A stretch of DNA of 13,058 nucleotides from Bacillota bacterium (lineage in GTDB: Bacteria > Bacillota > Clostridia > Lachnospirales > Lachnospiraceae), in NCBI GenBank assembly GCA_023415475.1, contig JAEZKL010000062.1, positions 1 to 13,058 on the forward strand, written 5' to 3'. Shown in pieces: positions 1 to 6,453 of this stretch (position 1 is the stretch's first letter; each line of letters begins with the position of its first letter). The position numbers were made by a program, and so were the translations under genes. Below the pieces are notes generated by a model. It saw only the letters and a program-made list of their open reading frames with translations. It searched no databases and was not told the DNA's origin.

Positions 1-591
1 ATAGAAAATGCCGAAGTAATAGCAGGAGGATATGTATCAACAGAATCTATCCTTCATAGCAAGGTATCTGCAAAAGGAGATATCATCGTAGGAGGAAAGC
101 GTGGTTTCGTAACCGGCGGAGAGATTCGTTCCGGTACTATGATAACCGTGAAGACTGCAGGTTCACAGATGGGTACGGCGACTCTCTTAGAGGTTGGAAT
201 TGATCCCAGAGTGCTGGAAGAGTTTCGTGAGCTGGAGAAGAAGATAGCTACTATGATGGCTGATAAGGAACGATTAGCACAAGCCCTGATAGTATTCCGG
301 AAGAAAATCGCTACAGGAACACAGATGACCGAAGAAAAGATGGAATACCTAAAGCAGGTAACTCAGAATAATATCATGCTGGAGACGCAGATTAAAGAGG
401 CCAGAAAACGTTATGAGGAACTAAAAATAGATGTGGATAACAATTCCTCGGGATCAATTAAGGTTTCGGAGATCGTCTATCCAGGGACTAAGCTGGTAAT
501 ATCCAATGTAGTCCATTATATTCGTTCAGAAACGCATCATAGCAAATTTATTAGGGATAGAGCGGATATAAAAGTGATCCCATTGATGTAA
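1..591 (+). CDS. FapA/DUF342 family protein, C-terminal part (5' truncated)
   Basis: The frame is open from base 1 to the TAA at 589-591, so this is the last 196 codons of a longer gene; the start lies outside the window. The visible part begins with glycine-rich, beta-type repeats and contains GGKRGFVTGGEIRSGT (about residues 31-46) and MGTATLLEVGIDP, which I recognise as typical of the DUF342/FapA beta-helix. After it come about 70 residues of charged heptad-like sequence (EEFRELEKKIATMM onward), a probable coiled coil, and a short beta-rich tail. The FapA family is found in flagellar and polar-localisation gene clusters of many bacteria; its biochemical role is not settled. The position, upstream of a SwrB-like gene and rpsB, fits the 3' end of a flagellar/chemotaxis operon. 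The family call is firm; a function in flagellar assembly is inference. Confidence 0.85.
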   Translation: MENAEVIAGGYVSTESILHSKVSAKGDIIVGGKRGFVTGGEIRSGTMITVKTAGSQMGTATLLEVGIDPRVLEEFRELEKKIATMMADKERLAQALIVFRKKIATGTQMTEEKMEYLKQVTQNNIMLETQIKEARKRYEELKIDVDNNSSGSIKVSEIVYPGTKLVISNVVHYIRSETHHSKFIRDRADIKVIPLM

Positions 592-679
592 TTGACCGAA
601 TCAGGATTAGACAGTTTTACAATATAAGATAATGTTATTGCAGCTTATCGTGTTAAATAATAAGGGGAGGCGAGTTGGT

Positions 680-1003
680 ATGTCGGTAGGACCTATCGAA
701 GTAATCAGAGCACAGGAAGCAACACAGATCAGACATATGGATACCCAGCGTGCTCAGCACGCGCAGGAACAGATCAGTCGTAACTTTCAGAATATGGTGC
801 AGCAGGAGCATAGTAAACCGACAGAGACAACCAAATCTGACAATACCGAATATCGTTATGATGCAAAGGAAAATGGAAATAATCAGTATCAAGGCTCCCA
901 AGGGAAGCGAAATAAGAAGCAAGAAAGTAAAACAGGCTCTAAGAATGACTCAAAGAATGGAATGAACTCATCCAAAAGCGGTGGCATAGATATCCTGATA
1001 TAA
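680..1003 (+). CDS. small charged hypothetical protein of the flagellar operon tail
   Basis: A 107-residue protein. I chose the ATG at 680 because GGGGAGG (664-670) sits 9 bases upstream; an in-frame ATG at 632 would give 16 extra residues but has no binding site. There is no signal peptide or membrane segment. Residues 1-45 look helical and amphipathic (MSVGPIEVIRAQEATQIRH and on, rich in Q, R and H). The rest is low-complexity and hydrophilic, rich in N, K, S, G and Q, and probably disordered until the end in GGIDILI. I do not recognise a domain. It lies 88 bases after the FapA-like gene and 17 bases before the next gene on the same strand, so it is very likely co-transcribed. I recall small proteins of this kind at this position in Lachnospiraceae, but assign no function. 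Confidence 0.75.
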   Translation: MSVGPIEVIRAQEATQIRHMDTQRAQHAQEQISRNFQNMVQQEHSKPTETTKSDNTEYRYDAKENGNNQYQGSQGKRNKKQESKTGSKNDSKNGMNSSKSGGIDILI

Positions 1004-1020
1004 AAACACGTACAGGAGTA

Positions 1021-1737
1021 ATGAAAAGAATGAACCCATTAGAAATAGCACTGATTATTATAGGAATCATAGTCATCATCGTCAGTTGCGTTATTGTTGA
1101 TAACTCACAGAAGGTGCAGCAACAGATGATTGGGAAGTCCCTGTCTTCCATGGAAGATAAGCTGAGCGAAGATGACAAAAAGCAATTAATGAACAAGATG
1201 AAGGAGCTTTTGGCAGAAGTCCGGGAGGAGGCTATCCTTAGGACCGATGATACCTTAAGTAAAATATCAAATGAAAAAATCATAGCTGTTAATGAATTCA
1301 CTGATCAGATCATGGAGAAGATTAAGCGTAACCATGAAGAGGTCGTTTTCCTTTATAATATGTTAAATGATAAAGAAAAGGAATTGAAATTAACGGTTCG
1401 AGAGATTGACAATTCTAAAAAAAGCGTACAGGATATTCTGAACAGTAAAGCAGAAGGGGATAAGCAGCAAGCTATAAGGAATGTGAAGACGCAGACCGCT
1501 ATGAAGACTCAAAGTCAAGCCCATTCATTACAAATAGAAAAGCAGGACAAACCGAGTACCCGTGCAATCGAAGCTTCTCCGGAGCTGTCCACCGTCAGCG
1601 GTCCAAACACGAATAGTAATTCGCAGATCTTGGCTCTATATTCTCAAGGAAGATCCTTAGTAGAGATATCAAAGCTATTAGGTCTTGGACAGGGAGAAGT
1701 GAAACTGGTAATCGATTTGTATAAGGGAAAGAAGTAA
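1021..1737 (+). CDS. DUF6115-type membrane-anchored coiled-coil protein (SwrB-like position)
   Basis: A 238-residue protein from the first ATG. AGGAG (1014-1018) is only 2 bases from that ATG and 11 bases from the next in-frame ATG at 1030, so translation may really begin at 1030 (MNPLEIALIIIGI...). Residues about 7-26 form one hydrophobic membrane helix. Residues about 30-145 are highly charged with heptad spacing, a probable cytoplasmic coiled coil. Residues about 150-195 are a polar linker. The end (SQILALYSQGRSLVEISKLL, then GLGQGEVKLVIDLYKGKK) is a compact helix-turn-helix-like module typical of the DUF6115 group. In Bacillus subtilis the last fla/che gene before rpsB is swrB, which has the same plan (one N-terminal membrane helix, soluble C-terminus) and promotes flagellar assembly. 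Equivalence to SwrB rests on architecture and synteny only. Confidence 0.8.
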   Translation: MKRMNPLEIALIIIGIIVIIVSCVIVDNSQKVQQQMIGKSLSSMEDKLSEDDKKQLMNKMKELLAEVREEAILRTDDTLSKISNEKIIAVNEFTDQIMEKIKRNHEEVVFLYNMLNDKEKELKLTVREIDNSKKSVQDILNSKAEGDKQQAIRNVKTQTAMKTQSQAHSLQIEKQDKPSTRAIEASPELSTVSGPNTNSNSQILALYSQGRSLVEISKLLGLGQGEVKLVIDLYKGKK

Positions 1738-1761
1738 TTCGAAAGGCTTGGTAATATACCT

Positions 1762-2322
1762 ATGAAATTAAAATACTATATGAGGGGATTGGGAATAGGA
1801 ATTGTTCTTACAACTCTATTATTAACCATAGCGAATCCGAAGGAAAAGCTTACCGACACAGAAATAAAGGAACGGGCTAAGGAATTAGGCATGGTGGATA
1901 AAAAAGAGGAAGAGGATGCATCAATTAGTGAGCTACTAGAGAAAAATAAGCCAACTACTAAACCATCCACCGCGCCCACGCAAGCTCCGGAGCCTACTGC
2001 TCTGCCTGAGCCTACGTTAACCCCGACCACTACTCCAGAACCTACGCCGGAGCCAACGCCAACACCAGCCGTCGAGATACCGGTGAATGATAATCGAGAC
2101 GGGGAGAATACCGGTGAATTGGTAACCTTTACAGTAGATCAGGGAATGTCCTCGGGCAAGGTTGCTGCAATGCTGTTAGAAAAGGGATTAATCAAGGATT
2201 CTGAGGAATTTAACCGGTTTATCGTTGAGGAAGGAAAGGCAGGCGTAATCCGAATAGGAACCTATACCTTACCTAAGGGAGCAAGCTATGAGGAAATCCT
2301 AACAAAGATAACTACAAAATAA
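1762..2322 (+). CDS. membrane-anchored protein with YceG/MltG LysM-like N-terminal module only
   Basis: A 186-residue protein. Residues about 8-25 are one hydrophobic helix (GLGIGIVLTTLLLTIA) preceded by basic residues, giving an anchor with the rest outside. Residues 26-60 are charged; about 62-107 is a Pro/Thr-rich linker with TPEPTPEPTPTP, typical of wall-spanning stalks. Residues about 121-186 (VTFTVDQGMSSGKVAAMLLE, then KGLIKDSEEFNRFIVEEG and GTYTLPKG) match the LysM-like subdomain at the N-terminus of YceG/MltG endolytic transglycosylases. The catalytic C-terminal domain of MltG, with its active-site glutamate, is absent, so this should be non-enzymatic, perhaps a peptidoglycan- or partner-binding module. 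The start is weakly supported: AAAGG at 1742-1746 is 15 bases upstream. It is the last gene before a strong terminator. The domain call is fairly sure; function is not known. Confidence 0.75.
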   Translation: MKLKYYMRGLGIGIVLTTLLLTIANPKEKLTDTEIKERAKELGMVDKKEEEDASISELLEKNKPTTKPSTAPTQAPEPTALPEPTLTPTTTPEPTPEPTPTPAVEIPVNDNRDGENTGELVTFTVDQGMSSGKVAAMLLEKGLIKDSEEFNRFIVEEGKAGVIRIGTYTLPKGASYEEILTKITTK

Positions 2323-2345
2323 TACATCGAAAATCCAACAACTGC

Positions 2346-2395
2346 AAAAACAGAGCCATTGAATTACTGTTACCTTAATCAATGGCTCTGTTTTT
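2346..2395 (+). terminator. Rho-independent terminator ending the flagellar-tail operon
   Basis: Bases 2346-2362 and 2379-2395 are perfect reverse complements (17 bp, core CAGAGCCATTGA/TCAATGGCTCTG) around a 16-base loop. The 3' arm ends in TTTTT and the 5' arm begins AAAAA, so it could also act on the minus strand. It lies 24 bases after the stop of the YceG-like gene and separates that unit from the rpsB promoter. Confidence 0.9.
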
Positions 2396-2524
2396 AGGCA
2401 TATCTGATTGAAAGAATAACATAATTCATTCGCAACACGCTCTTTTGACACTCTAATCAATATTCATTATCAGATCAGAAAAATCTAAGAAGAAAATAAA
2501 TTTGATCTGAAAATAAAAAAATAC

Positions 2525-2553
2525 TTGTCATCCAGATAATGTTATGTTATAAT
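2525..2553 (+). promoter_or_regulatory. sigma-A promoter of rpsB-tsf, extended -10
   Basis: TTGTCA at 2525-2530 and TATAAT at 2548-2553 are separated by 17 bases, and TG at 2545-2546 gives an extended -10. The predicted start of transcription is near 2560, about 104 bases before the rpsB start codon. The sequence upstream (2396-2524) is A/T-rich and could act as an UP element; it also holds a 7-bp inverted repeat, CAGATCA (2471-2477) and TGATCTG (2503-2509). Apart from this and the terminator I see no gene between 2323 and 2663. Confidence 0.85.
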
Positions 2554-2570
2554 TTCGTAGTCAAATTACA

Positions 2571-2635
2571 CGCATATTGATTCCATAACAAGGTGCCTTA
2601 AGTTCTTAAGGTCTGTTAAGAATATGATATATGCG
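2571..2635 (+). promoter_or_regulatory. structured 5' leader of rpsB, candidate autoregulatory element
   Basis: The leader can fold into three stacked helices. P1 is CGCATAT (2571-2577) with ATATGCG (2629-2635), 7 bp. P2 is TAACA (2586-2590) with TGTTA (2614-2618), 5 bp. P3 is CCTTAA (2596-2601) with TTAAGG (2606-2611), 6 bp, closed by a GTTC tetraloop. Internal loops lie between P1 and P2. The structure ends 17 bases before the GGAGG of rpsB and has no U-tract, so any control would act on translation or through binding of a ribosomal protein, not by termination. Autoregulatory leaders are well known for ribosomal protein operons; that this one binds S2 is inference. Confidence 0.5.
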
Positions 2636-2663
2636 GAAGAAAACAACCAAATGGAGGTATATT

Positions 2664-3419
2664 ATGAGCGTTATTTCAATGAAGCAGTTATTGGAAGCCG
2701 GTGTACATTTCGGACACCAGACAAGAAGATGGAATCCTAAGATGGCGGAGTACATCTACACAGAGAGAAATGGTATCTATATCATCGACTTACAGAAGTC
2801 AGTAGGAAAGGTTGATGAGGCTTACACAGCAATTAAGAATGTGGTAGCTGAAGGCGGTTCCATTCTTTTCGTTGGTACTAAGAAGCAGGCACAGGATGCG
2901 GTTAAATCCGAAGCTGAGCGTTGCAGCATGTACTTTGTAAATGAGAGATGGTTAGGTGGTATGTTAACCAACTTTAAGACCATCAGAAGCAGAATTGAGA
3001 GATTAAGAGAAATCGAAAGAATGTCTGAAGATGGTACCTTCAGTGTTCTTCCTAAAAAAGAAGTTATCGAGCTTAAGAAAGAATGGGATAAGCTTGAGAA
3101 AAACCTTGGCGGTATCAAGAACATGAAGAAGATTCCGGATGCTATCTTCGTAGTAGACCCTAAGAAGGAAAGAATTTGTATCCAGGAAGCTCACACCCTT
3201 GGTATTCCGTTGATCGGTATTGCAGATACTAACTGTGATCCTGAAGAATTAGACTATGTAATTCCTGGTAATGATGATGCAATCAGAGCGGTTAAGTTAA
3301 TCGTTTCCAAGATGGCAGATGCTGTTATCGAAGCAAACCAGGGAGTTCAGTTAACTGATACATCCAGCGCTGATAGCGATGATGCAGAAGTTAGCATGGA
3401 TGATGCTGTTACCGAATAA
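2664..3419 (+). CDS. rpsB: 30S ribosomal protein S2
   Basis: A 251-residue protein, normal length for the family. I chose the ATG at 2664, with GGAGG at 2653-2657 six bases upstream and MSVISMKQLLEAGVHFGHQT as the expected N-terminus; an in-frame ATG at 2631 falls inside the leader helix P1 and lacks a binding site. Signature segments are GVHFGHQTRRWNPKM (residues 13-27), FVGTKKQA (69-76), RWLGGMLTNF (95-104), PDAIFVVD (158-165) and GIADTNCDP (185-193). The C-terminal 20 residues are acidic and variable, as usual. S2 sits on the solvent side at the neck of the small subunit and is needed for S1 binding and initiation where S1 is present. It is first in a two-gene unit with tsf under the promoter at 2525-2553. 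Confidence 0.98.
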   Translation: MSVISMKQLLEAGVHFGHQTRRWNPKMAEYIYTERNGIYIIDLQKSVGKVDEAYTAIKNVVAEGGSILFVGTKKQAQDAVKSEAERCSMYFVNERWLGGMLTNFKTIRSRIERLREIERMSEDGTFSVLPKKEVIELKKEWDKLEKNLGGIKNMKKIPDAIFVVDPKKERICIQEAHTLGIPLIGIADTNCDPEELDYVIPGNDDAIRAVKLIVSKMADAVIEANQGVQLTDTSSADSDDAEVSMDDAVTE

Positions 3420-3506
3420 AAGCTTTTAAGCAGGTCATACTGCTGGTAGAATGCTTTGGTAATAAACTTAGTATCTATATAATCTAATAAATTGGAGGAA
3501 TATACG

Positions 3507-4439
3507 ATGGAAGTTACCGCTAGTATGGTAAAAGATTTAAGAGAAATGACCGGTGCCGGAATGATGGATTGCAAGAAGGCTCTTGCAGCTACAGACGGTG
3601 ATATGGATAAAGCAGTTGAGTTCTTAAGAGAAAAAGGACTTGCTGCAGCTGAGAAAAAAGCTGGTAGAATTGCAGCAGAAGGTATCGTTGATACTTGCGT
3701 TCTTGCTGATGGCAAGGTTGCATCTATCGTAGAAGTAAACAGTGAGACAGACTTCGTAGCTAAGAATGAGAAGTTCAGAGACTTTGTTGCAGCAGTTGCT
3801 AAGCAGGCTGCTGAGACTACAACTACTGATCTTGATACTTTCCTCGCTGAGAAATGGGCACTTGATGCTTCTAAGACAGTAAAAGAAGAATTATCCTCTA
3901 TGATCGCTATTATTGGCGAGAACATGAATATCAGAAGATTCGAGAGAGTTACAGCTGAGAATGGTTTTGTAATGTCTTACATCCATGGCGGTGGAAGAAT
4001 CGGTATCCTTGTAGATGTAAACTGTTCTGTAAATAATGCAGAAGTACAGGAAGCAGCTAAGAATGTAGCGATGCAGATTGCAGCGTTATCTCCGAAGTAT
4101 GTTGATCAGTCAGAGATTTCTGCTGATTTCATCGCTCACGAGAAGAACATTCTTAAGGCTCAGATCATGAATGATCCCGCTAATTCCAAGAAGCCTGAGA
4201 ATATCATCGAGAAGATGCTTGAAGGTCGTCTTAACAAGGAATTAAAGGAATTCTGTCTTGTTGATCAGATTTATGTAAAGGATAGTGAATTATCAGTTGG
4301 TCAGTACCTTGCTAACGTATCCAAGCAGGTTGGCGCTTCTATGACAATTAAGAGATTCGTTCGTTTTGAAACCGGCGAAGGTCTTGAGAAGAAGAGTGAA
4401 AACTTCGCAGAAGAAGTTGCAAAACAGATGGGTGTGTAA
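3507..4439 (+). CDS. tsf: translation elongation factor Ts
   Basis: A 310-residue guanine-nucleotide exchange factor for EF-Tu. I chose the ATG at 3507, with GGAGG at 3494-3498 eight bases upstream; an earlier in-frame TTG (3492) overlaps that site. The N-terminal UBA-like module holds the signature LREMTGAGMMDCKKAL (residues 11-26). The core begins with VNSETDFVAKNEKF, including TDFV (81-84), the segment that inserts into EF-Tu and displaces Mg2+. A later signature is SYIHGGGRIGILVDVNC. The gene ends in EEVAKQMGV. It follows rpsB after 87 bases; that spacer has a small hairpin AGCAG/CTGCT (3429-3444) without a U-tract, so read-through is expected. In most Firmicutes pyrH and frr follow tsf; here a terminator and accessory DNA follow instead, a break in the usual order. 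Confidence 0.98.
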   Translation: MEVTASMVKDLREMTGAGMMDCKKALAATDGDMDKAVEFLREKGLAAAEKKAGRIAAEGIVDTCVLADGKVASIVEVNSETDFVAKNEKFRDFVAAVAKQAAETTTTDLDTFLAEKWALDASKTVKEELSSMIAIIGENMNIRRFERVTAENGFVMSYIHGGGRIGILVDVNCSVNNAEVQEAAKNVAMQIAALSPKYVDQSEISADFIAHEKNILKAQIMNDPANSKKPENIIEKMLEGRLNKELKEFCLVDQIYVKDSELSVGQYLANVSKQVGASMTIKRFVRFETGEGLEKKSENFAEEVAKQMGV

Positions 4440-4465
4440 TGCTAATTTAACATTATGAAGGATAG

Positions 4466-4529
4466 GAGGCTTGGAAGCCCCGAAGATGCGTTATATAGCG
4501 TGTTTAACGGGTTTTCGAGCCTCTTTTTT
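4466..4529 (+). terminator. terminator-like hairpin after tsf (repeat element copy A)
   Basis: GAGGCT (4466-4471) pairs with AGCCTC (4518-4523), followed by six T (4524-4529). The inner part has further imperfect pairing (for example CCCCG with CGGG). It lies 26 bases after the tsf stop and probably ends the rpsB-tsf transcript. The same layout (GAGGCT, then ATGCGTTA, then a T-run about 64 bases later) recurs at 9806-9871, so this is also one copy of a dispersed element. Confidence 0.7.
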
Positions 4530-4584
4530 ATATCTTGTAAACACCGTAGAACACCGTCTAAAGTTGTTAAAATTGCTTCATAGT

Positions 4585-4648
4585 GTGTCAAAAAGTATGT
4601 AATAATAGTGTCAAATCGACCTGACACAACCTTCGGCGAATTTGACAC
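4585..4648. repeat. cluster of GTGTCAAA / TTTGACAC inverted repeats
   Basis: GTGTCAAA occurs at 4585-4592 and 4608-4615. TTTGACAC at 4641-4648 is the exact reverse complement, and TGACAC at 4622-4627 is a further half-site. The pair 4608/4641 extends to about 11 bp with one bulged base. Multiple end-proximal repeats of this sort occur at the ends of some insertion sequences, but I see no transposase gene beside them. GTGTCAAA recurs at 11761-11768 with TGACAC at 11747-11752, near the other end of the accessory block. Confidence 0.5.
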
Positions 4649-4758
4649 CTATGGGGAAACGTTGAGAATTTAAAAAACAAGGGAGACCAAATCAAAAACT
4701 ATCCAGTATTCCAAGATTGGCTGAGCGACCGTGAGTTGCATAAGAAATAAGGCGCAAT

Positions 4759-4886
4759 GTTGATATGTTCCCGCAACCTCGAGAACGCTCAGAAACGGTT
4801 GACATGTTCCCATGAACACAGACATCAATAATGGGCACTCGGGCCATGTTGAGACTGTTGTCTTGATGTCACGTAAAGATAATTAA
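4759..4886 (+). pseudogene. remnant resembling the C-terminus of an RlmD-type 23S rRNA (uracil-5-) methyltransferase
   Basis: The frame through 4759-4815 reads NVDMFPQPRERSETVDMFP and stops at TGA (4813-4815), so the motif VDMFP appears twice. In the next frame, 4812-4886 reads HSGHVETVVLMSRKDN and ends at TAA. From memory, RlmD/RumA-family proteins of Clostridia end in a VDMFP segment followed closely by a HVETVVLMSR-type segment, so this looks like the duplicated, frameshifted last 40 or so codons of such a gene. No catalytic motif is present and nothing functional is expected. Just upstream a short open stretch (KNYPVFQDWLSDRELHKK, stop at 4748-4750) is unassigned. The match is from recall, not alignment. 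Confidence 0.45.
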
Positions 4887-4975
4887 ATAGACCTTAAAGG
4901 GCTTGTAATCAAAGATTTCCAGACTTTCGGTACGTATTACTGATTGGCTGGAAGCTTTGTATTTTATCCTGAAGC

Positions 4976-5143
4976 ATGACTTATTGCATGAAATATTGGT
5001 TAGGGTTGAGACATTTTACGTATTTTACTCATACGGAATTGCAGCGAATCTGGACGGATGTAGATACCCAGAACATTGCTTCATGGAAGTTCTTGAAAAG
5101 TGTTAAAGTGTATGCAATCAGCCGTGCTGAGTGGAAAGATTAA
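4976..5143 (+). pseudogene. remnant of a GNAT-family N-acetyltransferase C-terminus
   Basis: This 55-codon open frame ends at TAA 5141-5143. It contains LQRIWTDVDTQNIASWKFL, which matches the GNAT pattern of a beta strand (hRIwa.v...N.aSwk.LeK) that contacts acetyl-CoA, then jumps directly to VYAISRAEWKD, a typical GNAT C-terminal end (.YaI.r.EW). About 20-25 residues normally between them (GF.REG..R and on) are missing, and the N-terminal half of the fold is absent. I read it as a decayed acetyltransferase gene with an internal deletion. It ends 16 bases before the start codon of the broken nucleotidyltransferase. The rest of 4887-4975 shows nothing I recognise. Confidence 0.55.
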
Positions 5144-5159
5144 AAAAACGGAGGTTTCT

Positions 5160-5805
5160 ATGATTGACATTAAATCATGGATGGACTCTTTACAAAAGAA
5201 AAATTTGGTGAACGTATTTATTTTGTAGGTCTACAAGGAAGTTACGGAAGAGGTGAAGCAACTGAATCAAGTGATATTGATGTAGTAGTGATATTAGATA
5301 AATTAACAATAGATGATATAAAAACATATAGCGGTATGATTGATACCCTTTCGAACCGAGAATTGATATGTGGATTTCTTTCAGGTAAAGATGAACTTAT
5401 AAATTGGGAACCGTCAGATTTATTTCAGTTTTATTATGATACTACACCAATTGTAGGCAGTCTTGATGAGCTGCTCACAAGAATTGATAAAGGAGCAGTC
5501 GATCGTGCTATCAAAATAGGTGCATGCAACATCTACCATGGATGCGTACACAACATGTTATATGAAAAAAGTGATGATATCGTATATGGACTATATAAGT
5601 CAGCATCTTTTGTTATACAAGCAATTGTATTTAGGGATACAGGTGAATATATAAAGTACCAAAAAATCTGATAGAAGTGGTAAACAATGAAACAATAGAT
5701 ATTTTAAATGACTTTATAGCTCTTAAAAATGGTTCTACTGTAGAATTTGATAAAATGTCAGAGCGTTTATTTAATTGGGTAAGGAAGCTATATAATTTGA
5801 TTTAA
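5160..5805 (+). pseudogene. nucleotidyltransferase-domain protein, broken by two single-base frameshifts
   Basis: The natural start is the ATG at 5160, with GGAGG (5150-5154) five bases upstream, reading MIDIKSWMDSL. One base is missing near 5186-5195, after which the frame continues as FTKEKFGERIYFVG through 5668. A second base is missing in the A-run near 5661-5666 (CCAAAAAATCTG), where the frame stops early at a TGA; with one more A it continues NLIEVVNN... to the TAA at 5803-5805. The rebuilt protein is about 215 residues. The motif GSYGRGEATESSDIDVVV is the polymerase-beta-type nucleotidyltransferase signature (GS, then DxD metal ligands), as in aminoglycoside nucleotidyltransferases and MNT proteins; the remainder is helical. 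The substrate cannot be told. Both lesions are one-base losses, one in a homopolymer, so assembly error is possible; otherwise it is a recent pseudogene. Confidence 0.75.
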
Positions 5806-5906
5806 CGGGATAACAAATAGGAATTTATAATAAATTATGAAATAAGTTATATGGATATCAGATTACTATGTCTGGATTTAATGATTTTAAATTAATATTC
5901 TAATTT

Positions 5907-5994
5907 GCGCGCAAAGCGAGCATTGCAAGCTTGCTTGCAAAATGCGAACACGCACGCGAACCGGAGAAACTCGCGTAGCGTGTTCCTTCCGGTT
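5907..5994. repeat. GC-rich palindromic block with possible pseudoknot
   Basis: This block stands out from A/T-rich surroundings. GCATTGCAAGC (5920-5930) pairs with GCTTGC..AATGC (5933-5945). AACACGC (5947-5953) pairs with GCGTGTT (5978-5984), with inner CGCGA (5955-5959) and TCGCG (5971-5975). AACCGGA (5959-5965), in the loop of that hairpin, is complementary to TCCGGTT (5988-5994), so an H-type pseudoknot can be drawn. It may be a dispersed intergenic palindrome or part of a structured RNA whose terminator is the hairpin at 6003-6037. I see no reading frame of note between 5806 and here. Confidence 0.5.
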
Positions 5995-6002
5995 ACCAAA
6001 AA

Positions 6003-6037
6003 TGAAAGGGGTGTCTCATTAAGAGCCCCCTCTTTTT
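6003..6037 (+). terminator. terminator-like hairpin
   Basis: GGGG..TCT (6008-6016) pairs with AGA.CCCC (6022-6030) around CATTA, with a small internal irregularity, followed by TCTTTTTT (6031-6038). It is downstream of the GC-rich block and of the broken nucleotidyltransferase, either of whose transcripts it could end. Confidence 0.5.
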
Positions 6038-6040
6038 TGA

Positions 6041-6453
6041 TGGCTGCTTATTTTCTTTTTGGTAAGAGGATGCTATGCGTGTCCAGAAAATGGCTGAGGC
6101 AGTGGAGGAGCGGTCGCGTAATTTATAATTTATAATCATGAGTGATTTTCCCGTGGTATTATATGTAATAATGTGGTAGAATAAAAATGGTATATTTTTA
6201 CGAAGAAGTTTTTTGTAAAACATGTACAAAAGAAATAATAGTTACAAAGAGAATGGAGCTCGGAGGAAACTATAATGGAGCATATCAGTATCAACCCCAA
6301 AAAACAAATATCTATAATAAATCAATACTCAACTATAAAAAGTCAATAACATAAAGAGGAAAAAGATTACACACTTAAAGTATAACTTTTTAGTAAAAAT
6401 GGATTATAGGTTGCCTTTATTAACCTAAAAAAATTATAAAAGGAGTAGGGATA
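6041..6453. other. intergenic A/T-rich region before the Ig-like protein gene
   Basis: No convincing gene. Two very short overlapping frames have start codons near a GGAGG (6262-6266): ATG 6275-6349 (24 codons) and ATG 6253 (33 codons); neither resembles anything I know. A 6-bp hairpin TAGGTT/AACCTA with a 9-base loop lies at about 6407-6427, just before the ribosome binding site AGGAG (6441-6445). TATAAT-like boxes occur (about 6119-6134), but I could not find a well-spaced -35 partner, so the promoter of the downstream gene is not assigned. Confidence 0.5.

Noticed and set aside
653..922. Minus-strand open frame of 89 codons
   Set aside because: It is antisense to the small charged protein gene, which has a good ribosome binding site and fits the operon; no domain is seen in the reverse frame.
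6253..6354. Short frames of 24 and 33 codons near a GGAGG before the Ig-like gene
   Set aside because: They overlap each other, match nothing I know and are in low-complexity A/T-rich sequence; too weak to annotate.
6411..6440. TTGCCT ... TATAAA as a promoter for the Ig-like gene
   Set aside because: The spacing is acceptable, but transcription would start at or after the ribosome binding site.
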